64,000 bases of DNA from contig VXAA01005234.1 of NCBI GenBank assembly GCA_013399115.1, positions 1,529,320 to 1,593,319 of the forward strand, in the 5' to 3' direction. The position numbers and the translations under genes were made by a program. Origin of the DNA: Anseranas semipalmata. Taxonomy: Eukaryota; Chordata; Aves; Anseriformes; Anseranatidae. Shown in pieces: positions 13,960-28,132 of the stretch (positions within the stretch are counted from its first letter, which is position 1; each line of letters opens with the position of its first letter). The notes beneath the pieces were generated by a model. The model was given only the letters and a program-made list of their open reading frames with translations. It did not search any database and was not told where the DNA came from.

Positions 13960-15357
13960 GGCATTTACGTCCCAAGCTCCGCTTCTTGTTATGTGCACAC
14001 GTACTTTTCTTGTTTATATTGCAAAAGATGAATTTCCACCCCAATGTACAGTTAGTTTGTTTATCAGAAACTGCTTCAGTCTGTATGAATTTCCTTGGAG
14101 AAATGTAGAAGAGGTCCTGTCCTCCTATACAGCCTGATGAACTATGAGGGGTTAGAGATTAAATTACCCGAACCCTTCCCATTAAACTTTAACCGAATGA
14201 AAACAAAATACCCCACTGGAGCAGAGGCAAATAGTGCTTGAAGGAGCAGATGGAGGAAGGAAGTCCCTGAATTCCAGAAGATATCTTAACCTAGCAACTT
14301 TAGTGGCTGACTGCATCGGACGGAGGAAAAATCAAACACAAAGAGCCAGGCATATCCATCACCAGAAGAGCCTGTTCCCAATAGCTGCTCATAGATGCAG
14401 GGAAAGCGCTTGTATTTCTTTTGCACTTTCAACCCAAACAGCGCTCTGGTCATCGCTCCCTTGACTCGCCGCATAGTGTTCCTGGGCCATGCTTGGGGCG
14501 GTTTGACAGAACTGGCTATGAGACGTTGCAGCCAGCTCCCCGAAGAGCTATTTAAAGTCACCTCCAGTGAGCCCACTTCGGTCCCTATCCCAAGAGTTGT
14601 GCCACTTGTTTCTGGCTCACAGCACCTCCTCTATCCCACTGCTTGTTCAGAGGCTGGAAGTCTCTGTTGCACTCTGGTTGCTGTTAATATGGCAGCCCAT
14701 TCCTTTAGTATCAGGGTGCTCTATTTAGGTTTAACAAATACTGAGAAAAGCTCAAGTGTTGGCCTTTCCCATCCTCAGCTTTTGAGGATGAGACCTTGTG
14801 ACTGGCCAACATTCATAAATGGCTTGTAAAAGTAAGCAGAAAGGTAATCAGTCTTACTGACAGCATACAATTCTTCAGGATAATCAAAACTAGAACATTC
14901 TGTGAAGTGTTGCAAAAATTTATGATACCATGAATTTCACCTGTCTTTGAACCACAACAGTAATACAGGCAATGTAATACACATGGAGAAAACCACTACT
15001 AATGCCACACAGATGATGGTGGGGACCGAATTAGCTATTACCACTAGGAACAAAAATCTTGCCATTACCATGAATAATACTTTAAAAACATCAGCACAAT
15101 GTTCAACACCTGCCACAAACGCAGAGAGAACAGAGAATCTGGCAAAGGAAGTTATGCCACCCTGCTATATAAATCCACAGCTCACCAAAGGCCTGAGCAT
15201 TGCATTCAGCTCTAGAATTGCCCTTCTCTACACCTCAGGAGTTTGTAGTAAAATCAGAAATGTGATAAATGGTAACAAACAGGTTGTGGGCAAGGAGAAG
15301 AGTATGGGGACAATGACTGGAACTGGAGGTGAAGCATGAAAGCAGCTCAACTCATGA

Positions 15358-15717
15358 ACTGAATGGAAAGATGAATAAGAGACAATTCACTTTTTCTTAT
15401 AACTTGAAAAAATTAGGGGAAAACCAATGAAATAATCAGGCAGAAAAGGAAAGTATGTTTTCCTACACAACAGTCATTCGACTGTGGAATTCATTGCCAA
15501 GGGATGTTTTGGATGACAAATTGCAAATGGGTACAAAAAGAGTAGAGGAAGTAATACAGACAATGTAGTGATAGCTGTTAAAATATTGGGATGGAGATGC
15601 AACATGAGCAAAAGCCCCAAGGACAGGTCGGAGAAGCTAATGCATGCCCTGTTCCCATTTTTCTTCTAAGAAACAACCACTAGCTACTGTCAAAGTGAGA
15701 TGGCTCCATTATGAGCA
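15358..15717 (+). mobile_element. CR1-type LINE 3' end (plus strand)
   Basis: The order of motifs follows the amniote CR1 3' end: AAAATTAGGGGAAAACCAAT then AATGAAATAATCAGGCAG, AAAGGAAAGTATGTTTTCCT, CTGTGGAATTCATTGCCAAG, GGATGTTTTGGATG, AAATGGGTACAAAAAG, CCCTGTTCC and CTACTGTCAAAGTGAGATGG. It is well diverged from any young CR1 and truncated at the 5' side. Confidence 0.85.
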
Positions 15718-18289
15718 AAAAAAGAGATAAATTATCAAGGAAAGAGCTTCTGGGAGGGGACCAGGATGTCCACGTCCTCTGCACTTGATCCCAGCTGACT
15801 GTGGATGGTGCTTGGGACCAAAAACCTCAACGGTGCTTGGGGGCCTCTTACTCCTACAACCTCCCCACCTCCCTTCCAAAGGAAAAAAATATGAACTGCT
15901 GATAGAACTTGTCTAGTTTTCAAAGCTCTCGGGAGATTTCTCTTCTAATGCCTCTGACGTGCCACAGCCAATACCGCTTCTGATGCTGGAGGCTCAGAGC
16001 CTATTCCTTTTCCTTCCTTCTTTGAAAGGGCTGCTGCCTCTTCTAGACCTACTTCTGTTTGCTAACCAACTTATAAGATCAAGGAACATCTTCGCAAGAC
16101 AGGGCTTTTCTGCCAGCATTTTGCTACTGCACATACTTGCACAGTCTAAAATCTGCAAAGACTAGATCATTTGACCCTCTGTTACATCTTGTTTCATTTT
16201 TTTCAATGATGTGTAAGAACTCAAGACAGTTCTCAAAACTACTAGCCAAATAAACAGGTAGTCTGGTTCATAGCTTTCTATTTAATTATAATTCAGATGA
16301 TTTTCAAAAAAAGAGTTTCAAAAACTAAGTTAGACATTTTTCCCCATAACAAAGTGATTAAAATGTATTAAGCCATTGCCTGACATGAAGGGTTACAGAG
16401 TTTTGCGGAAGGCTGATTTTAAGCTCAAAAAAAATCAACGTCCATCCTCGCTACGCTTCGGACACTGCCAGAAAACACCAGTCCTGCCCCGAGCACTCCA
16501 TATTCAGCAGCTGCACTCTCTGGAGCCATCTCATCGCAGGGCCAATTCATCTACAGTTCCCAGGAACATATTCAAACATTCAGCATAATGACTCCAGACC
16601 TTTTTTCCTGCCTGATACCAGTTTCAGGGCAATATGACCATTATTTATTTTGGTCTTCTTCAAGGCTTTTGCCACATTTCCTTATTCCTTCTCAGAATGT
16701 TCTTCTGCTTCCATACATACTAAGTGCCTTTACACTTGCAACATCTACATTATCCCATACACAGCTGGAAGCAGAGCTCATTGCGTGTACCTGCCATCCC
16801 CAGAAGAGTGGAACCCCACTACTAAAACACACCAACAGGAATCTCCTGTGTGTAGTTTCCTTTCCTTTGGGACTTACTTCCTTTGACTTTTAGAAGACCC
16901 CAATGCACAATATGGATTACGGTGCTTCACTTGCAGAAATGCGTCAGCTCCCCAGTAAACAGAGGATGACTTGTCCTTAGTCCCAGCCAGCTCTCTATCC
17001 TCCCTGTCCCCCATCCACCCACGTTAAAAGTCTACTCACAGGAGACTGTCTGTAAACACGCAGTCAAAACAGCCAGCATCAAGATAACTATGTACTCACT
17101 GTTGGCCAACTGATCCTACAAGGGTGAAAAAAAGATTAGCTCACGTTTGCCAGATATGCTAAGCACAGAATACAATTAGGATGAGACATTTCGCTGGGGC
17201 GGTGGGGGTGTGTGTTTATCTTTTGAAGATCCTCCTAAACACAATAACCTATTAATTAACAGCCCAGACAGGCGGGTTCTATCTTAATGTACCTGCACCT
17301 TGATTTCAGTGGCTGGATGAAGCACGTACTACAGCCCTGGCTTACTTTTATGCTGTTGAGGATGGTGATGGAAAAATGCCAGATGTGTTACTAGGTTCAC
17401 CTGTAGCTGTCTGTGTTTATGTTGACATTGTGTATTCTTTTTTACCTCTAAGCCTCTTTTTTTCTTCTTCTTCTTTTTTTTTTTTTTTCCCTAGTCTCTT
17501 CCAGTAGAGGATCTCAAAAGAGCTTGCCCTTATGGGAGCACCTTCTCCAGGCAGTGATGCAGGTGTGTGTTCACAAGATTCCTTATCTCAGTGCTAGAGC
17601 AGTTCCTCTATCCTCCCACCCCAAGGTATGAAACGCTGTTGTACATTTTCCTTATATTTACTGCCAATGAAGTAGATGTACAAATTCCCTGTCCAGTTTT
17701 TGCTTCATTTTAAGTTTGAAATCAAGCAACTTGCAAGTAAAGTCCCTCTTGCTCTTTCAGGTTGTCTGTAATATCCAGAAAGTCTCCTACGAACTTCCAG
17801 CATGAATCCTGGGCCTCTCTCATAAGGACTCTGCCCATGTTTTATGTCTGAATATAGGCATCAAACTCAGCAGAAGGTAACTGATACGAGTAACCAAAAA
17901 TCTTCTTTCCCCATTATCCAAAATGCAGGAGTCACCCTTTTCAAAAGCTCAGCAATGAAGTCTCCTTTCAAACCACCTGTCAGATGTGCATATTCCACCC
18001 CCAGTTTCATAATCTTCCCCTCCCTTACTGAATTTTTGGCTGCTTTAACACTTCCAATTCTTGAGTCCTCCTATAGAGGAAAAAATAAAAATCTAAGCCT
18101 AAACATTCTTGTATTTGATGGTAACACAGCTTGGACAATCGCAAAAGCGACAAATGTTAAGCCACTTAATGACCACACACTGTTTTCCCCCGAATCTTGA
18201 CCATAACTCTCACTACCCCCACCTTCCTTGCCCATAATTCTTACTGCTGCCTACTGAAAAGTTACCAGAAATCTTGACCTGGAGTCATA
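15718..18289. other. Gene-free intergenic stretch
   Basis: Nothing recognisable beyond low-complexity T/C-rich sequence around 17456..17490. Open frames up to 118 codons (17844..18200) show no domain or family resemblance. Confidence 0.55.
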
Positions 18290-18500
18290 TCTCACCATGA
18301 AATTACTCATCCTTAATCATGTCACACCTGGACAACTGAAACTTCTGTTTAAAATATTCCAAGAACTCTCCGGCTCACTTGAGCACTCGGGGTCTGGAAT
18401 GCTTTGGCCAGAATCCTCGCATTTTCCAGGAAATGGATGATATCATCCCATTATCTGTCAGCCGCGCTGCACTGCCCATCGTCCCAATCTTCACAGCTCT
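18290..18500 (+). mobile_element. L2/CR1-clade LINE reverse transcriptase C-terminal fragment
   Basis: One plus-strand frame gives LIMSHLDN then a stop where the family has SRLDYCN. About 95 bases further, another frame reads NALARILAFSRKW and later LSAALHCP, matching the family's QNAAARIL...SRRSDH...LLASLHWLP block in order and spacing. The element is dead and fragmentary; edges are approximate. Confidence 0.7.
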
Positions 18501-21500
18501 CTGCTGATTTACTCTCTTGTCCACCCACTTGACTCCAACATTAGCAGACACAAGGAGTTACGACAGTTTGGATAAAATTCTGCTTTTTTCAAGTATTTAG
18601 TTGAAGCCATCCACATGTATCCCTACAGATCATCTTTACCCCCCTCAGAGGAAAGGATGGACAAGCACTGCCCTCCTTTGGGACACTGGAAAGGGCTGTT
18701 TGCCCCAGTATGTCTGATTGATTGGACAAATCTATCCACTTCCAGATTTCAAGAGATCAGTTGCAACATGAGCTTAGTTGCACATACGTCTGCTAATTAC
18801 AGCTCCACTGAGATAACTTCAGGCGAGATGAGGGGAGAAAAGTAATGATTTTGGGCTTGTTTCTTCCCCCCAGAACTATGTAAGGCGAACTGATAGGAGT
18901 CTCCTCCCCCAAATCTTGCCTTGCCTAAATGCTCAGATCACAACTGTGACCATACTACAACAGACACAGTCGACTCGAGTGCAACAAGAGACCTGGGAGA
19001 TGCAACGAACATCCTACAGAACACCCAAAAGTCTCTTTGCAACTATGTTTTGCAAAGCTTGCTTTTTCATCTCACGGCCCGGATAGCGAGTAGCTGACAC
19101 AAGTCATAAGCATTTTCCAGCGTGCAAACTTTCTGCAGGTGTGATGCATCTGAGAAGTTTTGGACAAAAAGGGCTTCACAAAGGAACAACTCTGTCTGAA
19201 AATCCAGTCGTGAGAAAGGTGAGGACATGAAGGACATGGGAACAGATCAGACAGAACAGGGGATGGGCTTCTACCTTATCCCACAGGGTTACAGTGATTT
19301 GGGAGGGGAATAAATAACTAGAGTTTAGGCATACTAAACTCAGGACAATTAAAATGCATTATTACTCACAAGAAAGCAAAATGTTCTGGGCTTTCATTAC
19401 CTCCTAAAAGCAGCAGCATCTGGATTCTTGCAAATGCACAAAATGACCAGAAATAGTGGGGAAGCAAAGCATGCCCTTTGATTATAACAAGAAGGCACTG
19501 CGTGCTCAGGCAACGGATGAGATCCTGAACTTGGGTTTTAGCAGAATCAGAGGTTAAATTAAAATATAGCAAAACTTCACCAGAGCGAAGAGAAAAACGG
19601 AAACGTCACCAGGCAACCCAGCGGGTCAGCTGCACCTAAAGCCACTTCAGTCTGAAACCACTGCCATTTTCCAAAGAGAAGCTACGCAGAGCAGGAGGAA
19701 AGTCTTGGGAAAGCCTTTGGGAAAGGACTGGAATGGGATAATTCATTCAAAGCCATATGCTCTGAGCACACAGTGATCAAGCATACTGAGTTACATCAGT
19801 CACTAATGCAGCCTCTGACAGCTAACCACATGGATTAGAAACATCTCAAGTGCACAGCTACATATGGCAATGTGATTACAAGGGTGTTTCTTTAAACGTC
19901 CTGTTTAAGATTACTGCACAACAACTATCAACAAACAGCAGACTATCACCATATTTCACACCACACCTAAGGCTCACGTTAGGACAATTTACCCAGCAGC
20001 TGTTTTAAAGAGAGCTTGTTTAAATGATTATTTATGGGTGTATTGCATCCTTCAGTTTTTTATTTCACCCTTTTGGAACAAATTCCCTATTTATGCTCCT
20101 ACTGTCCACAGCTTATCTGGAAAGCTCCCCTGCCACTTGAAGCCAGCTGGTGTGACTGAGAGCAAAACACAATGACTCCTATTCTGGATCAGCTTTTACA
20201 GTCCCACCCTGGAGGTCCTTCTCCTTTATCTCCAGCTCTCTTCCTTACTTCTTTTCAACATCTGGGCAGCTCTCCTGAGGCTCCAGAAATAAGCGCACAC
20301 TATACATCCTGTCTCCCCGCCCCCCATGACATGTTGTAATGAATACAGAAAACACATGCTTGAGTATAATTTGTTATCTCATGCAGAGCCATTAGCATCA
20401 GCTTCCTTCCCTAGATGGAGTCAAGTCAAGCTCGTAGACAAGTTTTCCAGGTTGCACATGCCACATGTCTGCTCACTCCTTCTCTCCCTCTCCTCCCATT
20501 AGGGACTGTCCTTCCTGCTTATCTAGCTCAAGGAAAAAAAGCCAAACTTCGGTGATCTCTCGAGATACTGATCTGCCTATCCTATAATGCAAAGCAGCTT
20601 ATTAGAGTCAGCGGAACAGCTCAAAAGCCACATAAAACCAACACAGATTTCACTCATTCCTCCCAGCACTATAGCACCTTGCAATTCCTCATAATAAAAA
20701 GGTAACAGCACTGATGGGACATCGTTTGGAAGCTCTCCAGCCTGTCCCTGCTGAAGAATGGAGGGATTACCCAGAGCTCTTGTAGCTTCCACCAGACACC
20801 GCAGGCATGAGGGATGGGGGACAGGGATGGAAATCACCTCCTCTGCAATCTTGAGGGATAACTTCACTGTGAGCCCAACAGACTCATATACTCACAAGGA
20901 AACTGAGCTTTGGCACACTGGTCAACATGCTTCCTGTCCTCTTCTTTTGCCAAAAGCTACAAAAACTGTTAATCTCTTCCAGCTCCAGCTAGAGTGGCTG
21001 GCTCTGTCACACAGGCAGTACAGGCTCAATGTTTGCAGCTACTGAGGTCGCTAGATCAAGACAGTGGCCAACACAGACAACAATGCAAAAGTTTCCAAAA
21101 TTGGCCATTCTTCTGCTCTCGTGACCTGGTTTTATAAGACAAAAAGCCCTCCTAATACAGGTAAGCTGCTGGTGCAATCAGAGTGGCCGGTAGCATCTTA
21201 TGTCTCTCCTGTCTCAGACCCAAGCCCAGAGCCCACCAGAGGCAATGGCAAGACCCAGCGACTTCACCAGGCGTTGGCATAAAGCCTAAGGACGGAGGAT
21301 TGATGGGGCTGGAGTTCTGGAAGCACTGAGGGAGCTGACAGATCCCAGAACACGACAAAGCACTTCCAGCATTTGCATACAACACGATTTCTTTGCTCGT
21401 TGCTTCATTTGCTGCTTGTAAGTCTTTTTAACACGCCCTTTAATTCTGTTATTACAAAAAGAATGGATGCAAATAACTGCCTGAAGTAAAGTCAGGCAGG

Positions 21501-21819
21501 GAACAATCCATTAACCACTGTGCCTCTATTCAAAAGAAGCATTAGAAACCCTCAATAAGAAATGGTGGTTTGAGGGGAAAACCCTTAGGATTCAAAAAAA
21601 CGTTGTAAATACACAGCCCTGAGTTACAGGAGCCGCAAGGCAGAATTGAGAATGCAAATGTTCAAATTAAAACAGAGTGCTGAGAGCACACTTCATTATG
21701 GAGATTATACATCCTTAAATACTAGGCATGCACATTTTCACCCTCGCACAGCAACTAGCAAGCTCCAGTAAAATATCCGCAGCCTGAACACAGCCATTTG
21801 TTGTCCTTCCTGCCCCTAA
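18501..21819. other. Gene-free intergenic stretch
   Basis: No exon, RNA gene or repeat could be supported. Short open frames here look like chance. Confidence 0.55.
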
Positions 21820-22000
21820 CGGCCATTACCCGCCTCTTCTGTTGGCCATACAAACTGCGGGGTCGGCCCTTGTGGGGAGCCCCAAGAAAGGAATGGACAA
21901 GGCCGGGCCAAGCGGATCCCAGGCCTCCGCCAGGCTCCACGCAACTGTGCGAGATCCGCAAAAACAGCTCCCTCGAAAAATGCCAGAAATGACCCCGTCT
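21820..22000. promoter_or_regulatory. Intergenic CpG-rich patch
   Basis: About a dozen CpGs occur in about 180 bases, in an otherwise CpG-poor neighbourhood. It sits about 10 kb downstream of the presumed ASB7 3' end. Could be an enhancer, an unannotated promoter or just a local composition bump; no transcript evidence is visible. Confidence 0.35.
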
Positions 22001-25000
22001 AAAGATTATCTGCAAAATCTCCCCTGCCCCCTCTGTTTTTAATGAAACAAGTATTTTCAATTGTAGAAATGTCAGGTTTGGGGCCAGATAAGCAAGCTAC
22101 AGAGACTGGAGAACTTGAGTGCCGAGTTTTGTGCATTCAGACTGATATATAATTAGGGACAAGTACAGAAGTTGCTTATTAGATTTTAACCCTTGAGAAA
22201 TAAGCTCAAATGAAAGAAAAAAATGTCATGGCCTCATTTTACTTCCATTATTTGCTTTCTCATTTCCACCTCTTATTTTAAGAGGTGGTAAAACACAAGA
22301 AACACACAGCCAACTGTTATACAAAGCAGACCGATCATCTATGAGACTATTTTTTGACTACCAAAAACATCTTTTTAAAAACATACAGTTAGCTCGGTGT
22401 ACCTGCACAGCTACCACAGAAACTTCATTTACTAAAGTGGCAGCCTGACCTCTGAGAGATTTTTGGAAGTTCAGAGAATTTCCTTGCTGTTGAAAATTGA
22501 GTCTCAGATCCCTATAACTCACGTCCAAAAATCAGGTAGGCATCTTTTATGACCACATTAGGTTGCTCTTTAAAACTTCTCTTTCAAGACAAGACAATCA
22601 ATCAAAAAAGACAAAATAAAGACCTGCCACATCATCTCGAGCTGTATTACCTGAACAAAACCTGTTGGCATCAGCTATAGTTCAGCAGAATGACTTACAA
22701 GATCAAAGTTTGAATATCTTGTGCAATCCCTAAAACCTACATCTGACAGAGGCTGCAGAGTCTGGCAGGCCGTCCTGCGTGACAGCAGTGCGCAAGCCAG
22801 CATTGAAAGAAGCGGCTCAGTATTATAGCTAACCAGAGGAAGCTTATTTATTTAAAAGTCTATCTTGCCCAACTCAAGCCACAATGCGCCAATTGTGTTC
22901 TTCTGCACTGAATCACTCCTCCAGGGGTAAGCAGGGCCTGCGCCTGCTCCTAATCTCATCTCTGTCAATTATAATTGCTTAACAAGCAGGACTCAGTCTG
23001 ATGCACCTATATTTTAACCATCTAGAGGCCTGTGATTACCCTATAGAAGGTGAAAAATGCAGAAAGGGCTTTTCATTTCTAGGCCTTCAGAGGAAGGGCT
23101 TGCTTTTGCATGGGAAGGGTGAAGAAGGCAGGGCTCACGCTAGCGAGGCTGCGCGCACTGAAACCCTGCATGGCACGCAGGCGCACGCTGACGGTGCTTC
23201 TTGTGCACCTTACCGAGCGACACAGAAAAAAAATCTGGTTGGTTTTAAGGTCTTACTTTAAGGAAAACAAAGGAAAAATATTTCAGCTGAAGGAACCAGT
23301 AGCTTTGCTTTACACCTTCTCTTTGCTTGCACAATGACAAAAAGTTGTGCCTGATAATTGAGCGTGGACCATGCAGCCCCTTTGGAGCAACAACACATAT
23401 CTTGATTTACATTGAATTCAGAACAATGCTTGCAAATCTGGTAACTTAAATGTTAGCTTTTGACAAGGGCAACCATGGCTTCTTTTGGCATAAAAAGCCC
23501 AATGTTGCAATCAATGACAGTTTTGTTCATGTGCATGCACCTATTCTCCATTCCTAATGTAACTATAAAACCGCTGCTCTTGTTTTTAGCACCATGAACC
23601 TTCTCCACACTGTGCTGCAAACACAGAATGCTCATGAAACACATGCAGCAAGGGACTGAGAACAGATACCCATTGGAGACTTTTGTTTTCCAACTTACGC
23701 TATCTCAAAGAAAACAAGAGCTGTTCTTCTTCAGAAGATACGTATGATCACTGCTCCACATGCTTTCAAAAACAAAGGCTGAACGTACAAATTCTTACTT
23801 AGAAGAACACCAGAAATTTTGTAAAGGGACAGTGAAGAAAGTCATCACATTCAGCCTATTCCTTTTTCTCTCGCTTCCAAACAGAGTAAAGCAGATTTCT
23901 GTTGGCATTCTTTTCAATCAGCTAACAGTAATTTTTCCTTGTATGGTAGATTTTTACTATTACGGCTGTTGAGGAGTCAGATCACACATCACATCCCCCA
24001 GAATGAGTAATGGTCTCATTTTCCATCTGCAATAGGGTGCAAGAGCCAAGGGCAAGCCACTGACACTGGAGTATTGGGACTGGGAGTTTCAGTTTTGTCT
24101 TCTGCTCTTGTCAAAAGCCCACTGTTGAAAGCCTCCAAAAAGAACTTCATAAAAGCAGCTTTTCAAGGTTCAATAGAAATTCAAATCAATTTATTTCCTT
24201 TGTGATGGATTTCTGAGTCAACTTTTCCAAGGGAGGGGAGAGGAAATATAATCAGAAAAGGGGGTTATTCCTCTTCCAAAAGAGGGAGGAAATTTAAACT
24301 AGTCATCCTTTATCTTGTCATCTTCCTGACCACAATACTGTGAAAAGCCCACAAGCAGAAACAGCAACAAACATCGCCGAAATACTGTGCTCTTTATATC
24401 ATTAAATCCTGCAGTGAGGAGGAAGGAAACCACAGTATCTTTCAGCCCTGCCTTTGTTACTCACACCACACCTTCGGGAAGGGACAGTACACAAAGCATT
24501 ATGCAAAACTGAGTAAGTCCTGGTAGCTTGAGAAGCATTCACAGCAAGGCAGAAAACTTTCATTTCTGTGTCTCCACATTGACCGAGCTGACAAAACCTG
24601 AAAGAATGCGCCACAAGACCACAGTTGTCCTATGATGAGAGAAACTTTACATGGGGCATCGAACAGTCATCATTCCCTTCCCTCGGACTTCTTCACCAGC
24701 ACACACCACAGCTCCCAAGTGCAGAAGGCTGGATGCATGGGGAGAGGGGGATGAGGGAAGGTGGTACCTAGTCCTGGATGCTACCAACAACTCATGCTGG
24801 GTGGCACATCAAAGGGGGCATCCGCTCTGCAGTACTGAATCTGCAGGAGCAAAGCATGCTTGGGTTTCGGAAAAGGGGGATAAGGGGAGTTTTTCTGGGG
24901 TATGTGTGGAGGTGTAAGTATTGGAAGTTAACAATGGCATGTATGTTGAGTCTGACAATTAAAAAAAAAAAAGACAAGACAACAGATATCCTAGGGACTT

Positions 25001-26925
25001 CCTAAATTATTAAATTGCTGGGAGTTTAAACAAGCAGATAAAGCTAGTTATTACATGAAAACTTTGATGAGTACAAAGAAGTCACAAAAGCAAACTGTCA
25101 CTTAAACACATCTGCCAGCTCCAGATGGGAATCTGCCTATCCAGGATCTGGCTAACGTCACAACAGATACTGGAAAAGTGTAATGCTTCCTAGTGAAAGA
25201 AAAAAAAAATCCTCTCAATCATTGAATTGAAGGCTGATTTGAATTTCTAGTCTGCACTTCTCCTTGACTTTCTAACTAAAAGAGTATTTAGATGCAAGGG
25301 TGTCAAGCAATATGAATCATCTTTAAAGTATTCAGTTTAATTAGACAAGGATAAAGAGGTTTAAACAATGTCACTGAAATCTAATTCTCTGTATTAACCT
25401 CTGTCATAAAGCAGAAGAGTAAAATCAGTAAAAGTGAAAAAGTGATAGTTTAGTTAAGCTTATTTGTTACAGCCACTGCTCTTGAACAAAGTGATTTTTA
25501 TGGCCATGAGCCTCCGTAAGAGCAGAAGTCAAGGTCATGATAGCAATACATCATTCTGGGGGGAGAACTGTACTGTAACCTCACATCTGTGTACTGCAGG
25601 AATAAAAGGCAGCTGTGACTAGCTACTTTGAGAATAAATGCTACTTACAAGTATGACGTATCTATGCTGCAGTATGTTCTGGTAAGACAGATGAGTCAAG
25701 GAAACTTAACTAAGCAGCAGCTTATCTCCTGTCTTTACAAGAGATCACGCTACAGAGAACAGCAGACTGTGGAGCCATATCTGGACTTCGCTTACACTCT
25801 GTAATAAAAACCTGAGTTTCTTGAAAGTATACACAACAAAGAAATACAGGATTTTAATTCAAAATAGCTTTTTTTTTTTTTTGTCTCAGAATAGTTGACT
25901 TTGCTGTTTGCTATAATACATTTGGAAGAAAAGATAGGAGAAGAAATGAACGAGGACAGGAAACAAAGAGGAGAAATGAGGCATCAAAAGCAAGCATTTT
26001 GTTCTGCATGGACAGCGAAAGATAGCACATAAATGATATTTAAATTCAAGATCAGTCCACCTTTATGCTTCAATGAGAGCATTTCTTCCAGCACCAGCTC
26101 TGAGTATGGCTCTTATGTAAGGAAATATTTTAGGAGTGAGCAATTAGAGCAACTTCCAAGGTTTCTGTACACAGGGGCACTTTTGCTTAGAGTGCTTGAT
26201 GCTCTCTTGACCTAGCAGATAGGCTGGAGGAGGATGGAGAACAAACAAAAAAAATACCAGAACCCAAAAGATTTTAGTTTTCCTTTCTGGGCAACTAAAT
26301 GACATTGCTTCTTCATTACTTCACAAATAAGAGAATCCTCCAAAGAAAGTGTTTTTATAATGCCTTGTCAGAATCAAACAGCCTCAGTAAAGAATTGGTA
26401 GATCCATACCATGCAAATGTTCAATAAAGAGCATGACATAAAAGATGACAACAAAAACAATATGGGGAGTAAGAGAGAGAAACTCTTTAAGTCTCATTTT
26501 AAAGAGGAAGTCTGAATAGTAATCAGTTACTACCCCAATGATTATACAAGAAAATGATATCATCAGCAAGATGAAAGACTTTACAGACACAGAAACATTC
26601 ATTATTTCCCAGCTGAAAGACTCAACCTGGAAACAAAAGCTTCAGTTCCTCTGTGGTAGGATAATTAAACACAGAAGTGGCTTAACAGTAAAGGGTTTTG
26701 ATTTGCCATCATATGGACCTTTAAGGTACATTCAAACTTCCTTCTGAAGATAAACTTTCATCCAGTTCTGAGGACAGATTATTTGGATCAAGCAGACAGA
26801 AGTCTGAATTACCCTTCTGGTGCCTGTGATCCACTGGAGAAGGGGGACCTGTCCACACAGAGCTCAACATTCCCATAATACTTTTGGCTGTCTATGAACA
26901 GAGAATCAAGGCCATACCAGCTTCA
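22001..26925. other. Gene-free intergenic stretch
   Basis: Contains one further CpG cluster (23127..23221: about ten CpGs in under 100 bases, including CGCG). Otherwise no feature could be supported. Confidence 0.5.
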
Positions 26926-26955
26926 CTGAACAGTATCTGAACTGATACTGTTCAG
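26926..26955. repeat. Perfect 12-bp inverted repeat (hairpin)
   Basis: CTGAACAGTATC at 26926..26937 and GATACTGTTCAG at 26944..26955 are exact reverse complements with a 6-base loop (TGAACT). No associated gene. Confidence 0.9.
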
Positions 26956-28132
26956 AAATAAATTCCAAGGTAAGTACCACCTAATGCCCGGTAGCCTGAG
27001 GCACAGGCTAGAGGGTTACTTGGGGAAGTCTTAAGGCAGCCTGCCTTGGCCAGGTGGTTCAGCTGCATCTTTGGAGCTTCAGAGCCACGTTCCTGTCTGT
27101 GTAACAGCTCTGCACACAGCAGAAAGGCCTGAGGTTAAGTATGGCACTCTTGCTAGAGGAAGGAGTTATTCCTACTTGCTGACGAGGTACAGTTTCTGAC
27201 GCCAAGCCATGGGCAAAAAGTCTTTGTAGTGCAAAGTACAAAGAGTTATCCAGTCCAGATGTAGCTCATAGCAATGACAACAAATTCTCACTGGAGGGAT
27301 ACAGTTTTGCATGGCATAATTCATTACAAGTGAAAACTCCGCAAGCCAAGAGAAAGATTTAATCTAATTATTTCTGGTTTCTCAAGACTGAGAGAGAGAG
27401 AGGGAAATTTAAAAGCAAACAATGCCGTGTTGCTCAATGTGGAATGCTGCAATATAAAGAAGTGAAAATTAAAGCACGGCAAAAAACATGTCAATTTTCA
27501 ATTGATATGGCACTAACATACATTAATATTTCTGACAAGCCAAGAATGTCAAATTTCTAAGCACGATATGAATCACATTAGAATTAAGAACAGCTGAGCC
27601 TGCATAACAGATTATATAAGTATTTACGAAGCACAGGAAATACTCAAAGCCAGCAAGCTCAGCTGTATATGCATATATAACAAATAACTGTTATACTGCA
27701 TGCATCTGACAAAAAGCCGCTTTATTGACAAGATAACTACAAATTAACAAAGTACTAGTTAAGACACTGAACATCTGGGCAGAACGTAGTGGCAGTCAAA
27801 AACACCCTTGAAAACATGGGGTCTGCTCTCATCCAAAGCTGTTCTCTTACCAAGACAGAAGGTAGGCCAGTGAATTGTGAAAGCAATTCAGATTCAGTGA
27901 AGTTTTTCTTTGCTCCATATGGTAGATTTCAGAAAATTCTGGCAAAATGGCTTGAGGGGAAAAATAATCAGTGTTATACCCAAGCCTGGGGAGAAGAAGA
28001 AAATGCAAACCACAAGACTCAATTAGCAGCAGAGGTTATCTGAAGCCATTTACCAGATAACATTGAAATTGCCCATATCTGGATCATCATTCAAAGAAAG
28101 TCATATTTGGAATTGCTTGAAGTGTTTTCTAA

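Noticed and set aside
27391..27404. Short GA repeat as a GAGA-type regulatory site
   Set aside because: Too short and low in complexity, with no promoter nearby.
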